Shown in pieces: positions 62,071-64,000 of a stretch of DNA of 64,000 nucleotides; position 1 is the first letter of the stretch, and the number at the start of each line of letters is the position of its first letter. The DNA comes from Geobacter sp. GTDB lineage: Bacteria > Desulfobacterota > Desulfuromonadia > Geobacterales > Geobacteraceae. The stretch lies in assembly GCA_003574885.1 (NCBI GenBank), contig PJFC01000004.1:297207-361206 (forward strand), in the 5' to 3' direction. The translations under genes were made by a program, and so were the position numbers. The notes under the pieces were generated by a model, which was given only the letters and a program-made list of their open reading frames with translations, was not told the origin of the DNA and searched no databases.

Positions 62071-62541
62071 GTGAGAAGCATTGAAAAACTGATCGTGGTG
62101 CTGTTGCTGGTTGTGGCCATTTCGATTCCCGCCTGTGCCCAGAAAGAGGAGAAACAGCCAACCGGTGAGGCGAAAGTAGCGGCGGCACTGCCGGCAAATG
62201 CGGTGAAAACCTCTTCAGGGCTCGCCTACGTGGATATGACGGTAGGCACGGGTCCTTCTCCCACGGCCGGTAAACCGGTCAAGGTTCACTATACCGGCTG
62301 GCTGGAGAACGGCACCAAGTTCGACAGTTCGGTGGATCGGGGAGAACCGTTCGTGTTCACCATCGGTGCCGGACAGGTTATTCCCGCCTGGGACGAAGGG
62401 GTGATGTCCATGAAAGTGGGGGGGAAGCGGAAGCTGATTGTCCCTCCCGAACTCGGGTACGGCGCTGCGGGGGCAGGGGGTGTGATCCCTCCCAATGCAG
62501 TCCTGATCTTCGAAGTTGAACTACTGGACGTAACCAAATAA
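62071..62541 (+). CDS. FKBP-type peptidyl-prolyl isomerase lipoprotein
   Basis: A 156-residue exported folding helper. A lipoprotein signal (ISIPAC) is followed by a spacer and a complete FKBP domain ([30 protein letters not shown] split around residues 74-103; [45 protein letters not shown]). GTG 62071 is the likely start, with TTGGAGG six bases upstream, rather than a TTG four codons earlier. Confidence 0.92.
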   Translation: MRSIEKLIVVLLLVVAISIPACAQKEEKQPTGEAKVAAALPANAVKTSSGLAYVDMTVGTGPSPTAGKPVKVHYTGWLENGTKFDSSVDRGEPFVFTIGAGQVIPAWDEGVMSMKVGGKRKLIVPPELGYGAAGAGGVIPPNAVLIFEVELLDVTK

Positions 62542-62576
62542 TCTTCGGTGCCCTGTGACGGGCAAGTGAGGGACGA

Positions 62577-63554
62577 ATGCGGACGATCATCGGCTGTATC
62601 AGCATGTTGCTTGTTGCGTTGCCGGCAGTAGCGGCAACAAAGTCGGTAACACTCTATCTGGACGGCGCACGGGTTGAGAACAGTGTTGTCACTTCCGGTT
62701 CCTACCTTGAGATACCCCTTCCTGCCGGGGCAGCAGCCGATTCGCTGCGCATCAAACCACAGGGGAGTGCCCGGCTGAGCAGGGTCGAAGTGGTTAAGGC
62801 CCGCCCCGAGCCGAAGCTTGGCCGGGAGCTTGCCCGTCTTGAGGAACGGAGGGAACTCCTCCATGACAGGCTGAAGGCTCTGACTACACGGGAGGATATC
62901 TTCAAGGCTGCTGCCAAGTCTCAGAGCGGAAAGGCTCCGAGGAAAACCAAGGCTAATCCGGAGCCGCTGGCAAGCGTCCGGCAGGGGACCGATTTTGCCA
63001 TTTCCCAGCTGGAAGGGGTCTATCAGTTGCGACGCAAAACGGAACATGACCTCAAAAATGTAGAAGCGCAGCTGGCTTCTCTGAAGAAGAACGGCAATGC
63101 CGACGGCTCCGTCGCCCGGGTCTGGCTGACCGGAAAAGGGGGACGGGTGAAGGCTTCGTACCTCCGCCCCGATGTGAAGTGGCAGCCGCTTTATGACGTG
63201 CACCTGCGGGAGGGAAATCGCCTGGAACTGGTCATGCGGGCCGACTTTCCCTCTCTCGGCAAGGATGCTACGGTAACGGTCGTCTCCGGTGCTCTGGATG
63301 CTCCACTTCCTCATCCTGTCGGTCAATCTGTCGCGGCACCATTGGCGCCTGTCGTCACCCTGTTCTTGCCCCTGGAGAAAGAACAGGTCGTTTCCGCACC
63401 CCAACCTGTCGTCACCTTCACCTTCAGGAACGTGTCGGATCGCGCGCTCCTGCCTGGTGAGGCCACCTGCTACCGCCAAGGGGAATTCCTCGGGATTGTC
63501 CCTTTTGCAGACGTTGCTCCCGGCGAAACGCGGGAGATGACCTGCGGCAGGTAG
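62577..63554 (+). CDS. Secreted DUF4139/DUF4140-like protein
   Basis: A 325-residue exported protein with a signal peptide of about 20 residues. A beta segment (VTLYLDGARVENSVV), a coiled-coil (about residues 80-185) and a beta-rich part (KASYLRPDVKWQPLYDVHLREGNRLELVMRADF split around 200-225) follow the DUF4140-DUF4139 pattern. It is shorter than typical members (about 500), so the C-terminal half of DUF4139 may be missing. It begins 35 bp after the FKBP gene. Confidence 0.75.
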   Translation: MRTIIGCISMLLVALPAVAATKSVTLYLDGARVENSVVTSGSYLEIPLPAGAAADSLRIKPQGSARLSRVEVVKARPEPKLGRELARLEERRELLHDRLKALTTREDIFKAAAKSQSGKAPRKTKANPEPLASVRQGTDFAISQLEGVYQLRRKTEHDLKNVEAQLASLKKNGNADGSVARVWLTGKGGRVKASYLRPDVKWQPLYDVHLREGNRLELVMRADFPSLGKDATVTVVSGALDAPLPHPVGQSVAAPLAPVVTLFLPLEKEQVVSAPQPVVTFTFRNVSDRALLPGEATCYRQGEFLGIVPFADVAPGETREMTCGR

Positions 63555-63617
63555 CACTGTTTTCCCCCACGAAAGTCAACACTCTGCCGTAACCGTTTCC
63601 CGCCATTACACGATTAC

Positions 63618-63652
63618 CATGAACCGTCTTGCCATTCCGGTAAGACGGTTCT
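63618..63652 (+). terminator. Terminator after the DUF4139-like gene
   Basis: GAACCGTCTT-GCCATTCCGGT-AAGACGGTTC followed by TTTGTGTT. Confidence 0.8.
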
Positions 63653-63724
63653 TTGTGTTGAACATCTTCATACATGTCCCCTTTAACAAACTGAAATGAT
63701 AGCAATAAATCAATATTGTAATTA

Positions 63725-63741
63725 ATGGCACTTAACTTGCT
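63725..63741 (+). promoter_or_regulatory. Sigma-54 promoter of the NHL-like gene
   Basis: ATGGCAC-TTAAC-TTGCT: GG at 63727-63728 and GC at 63739-63740, with 10 bases between, a near-perfect RpoN consensus. Transcription would start around 63752, 70 bp before the gene. No TTTGCA-N4-TGCAAA site is visible upstream. Confidence 0.8.
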
Positions 63742-63822
63742 GTCTTGTGTAAGTTTTCTGGTCAGAAATTTCCTGAATCCAGTAGTATAAATCCTAAACC
63801 AAAGTAATTAGGGGTGGTTTAT

Positions 63823-64000
63823 ATGCTAGCCGTAATGAGAAACCTCTTTACTGTTACAGCGATAGCACTATTCATGTTGGTCATATGGCAGGTAGGGGTA
63901 GTGGGAGCGGCGGTAGCGCCACAGGTAACGGTCTTTGGACCGATAACTGAGGGTCTGCGGACGCCGGTACGGTTGGCGGTAGGGGATGGGTCACTGTACG
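63823..64000 (+). CDS. Secreted NHL-repeat-like protein (partial)
   Basis: ATG 63823 (GGGGTGG 5 bases upstream) opens a frame that runs off the window. The visible 59 residues are a signal peptide (hydrophobic to about residue 29) and PQVTVFGPITEGLRTPVRLAVGDGSLY, typical of the first blade of NHL/beta-propeller secreted proteins of Geobacter. The rest is beyond the window. Confidence 0.75.
   Translation, partial: MLAVMRNLFTVTAIALFMLVIWQVGVVGAAVAPQVTVFGPITEGLRTPVRLAVGDGSLY

Overview
The window looks like chromosomal DNA of a Geobacter-type organism (order Geobacterales, Desulfuromonadota). The reasons are a tandem pair of GEMM-I riboswitches of the Geobacter style in front of a secreted CxxCH (haem-binding) protein, several sigma-54 promoters with enhancer-binding regulators and multi-domain histidine kinases, and secreted NHL-type and repeat proteins. 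This assignment rests on protein and RNA resemblance only. Most of the DNA is ordinary, densely packed core genome; I see no prophage, integrase, CRISPR array, rRNA, tRNA or intact insertion sequence.

Layout. 1-3.3 kb: a terminator of an off-window gene, then P-II protein and ammonium channel (glnB-amtB) and a soluble histidine kinase. 3.6-10.1 kb: an orphan B12/radical-SAM enzyme, an inositol-phosphatase-family protein, a tandem-Cache histidine kinase, an SPFH/GYF protein and a zinc-ribbon protein. 10.3-13.9 kb: an NtrC-type regulator, then a 435-bp regulatory region with three TTTGCA-N4-TGCAAA palindromes and a sigma-54 promoter, then an unrecognised four-gene operon of small cysteine-rich and membrane proteins. 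14-21.7 kb: LOG-family enzyme, ferredoxin-tailed aldo/keto reductase, RlmI-like methyltransferase, SlyX, DUF2721 protein, the agmatine-to-putrescine pair aguA-aguB, and nudC. 21.8-25.2 kb: a di-haem-motif protein with five 94-residue repeats, behind two riboswitch/terminator units. 25.3-36 kb: small membrane proteins, mnmH, a Na/K-type P-type ATPase, class II aldolase, HD and Tim44-like proteins, trmL. 36.4-46.4 kb: serA, envelope proteins, a tandem pair of secreted paralogues, a 20-codon mini-ORF, a DUF296 remnant, DUF1003 and AIM24 proteins, and a large secreted TPR protein. 46.5-51.6 kb: a candidate small RNA, DAHP synthase, the NAD-salvage pair pncA-pncB, and enolase. 51.8-60 kb: an envelope/translation block (PgpH-like HD protein, ybeY, dgkA-PAP2 fusion, CorC-like CBS protein, lnt, frameshifted prfB, NlpC/P60 lipoprotein). 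60-64 kb: DUF1015, EVE, FKBP, a DUF4139-like protein, and the start of a sigma-54-driven NHL-like secreted protein.

Two structured dispersed repeat families run through the intergenic gaps: four copies of a 140-155 bp element with terminal inverted repeats (family 1) and three copies of a 110-122 bp palindromic element (family 2). Both look like non-autonomous, MITE- or REP-like sequences.

The best candidates for something undescribed are the sigma-54/enhancer-controlled membrane operon at 11.7-13.9 kb, the 20-codon mini-gene with a strong Shine-Dalgarno at 41.2 kb next to paired secreted proteins, and the tandem riboswitch control of the repeat protein.
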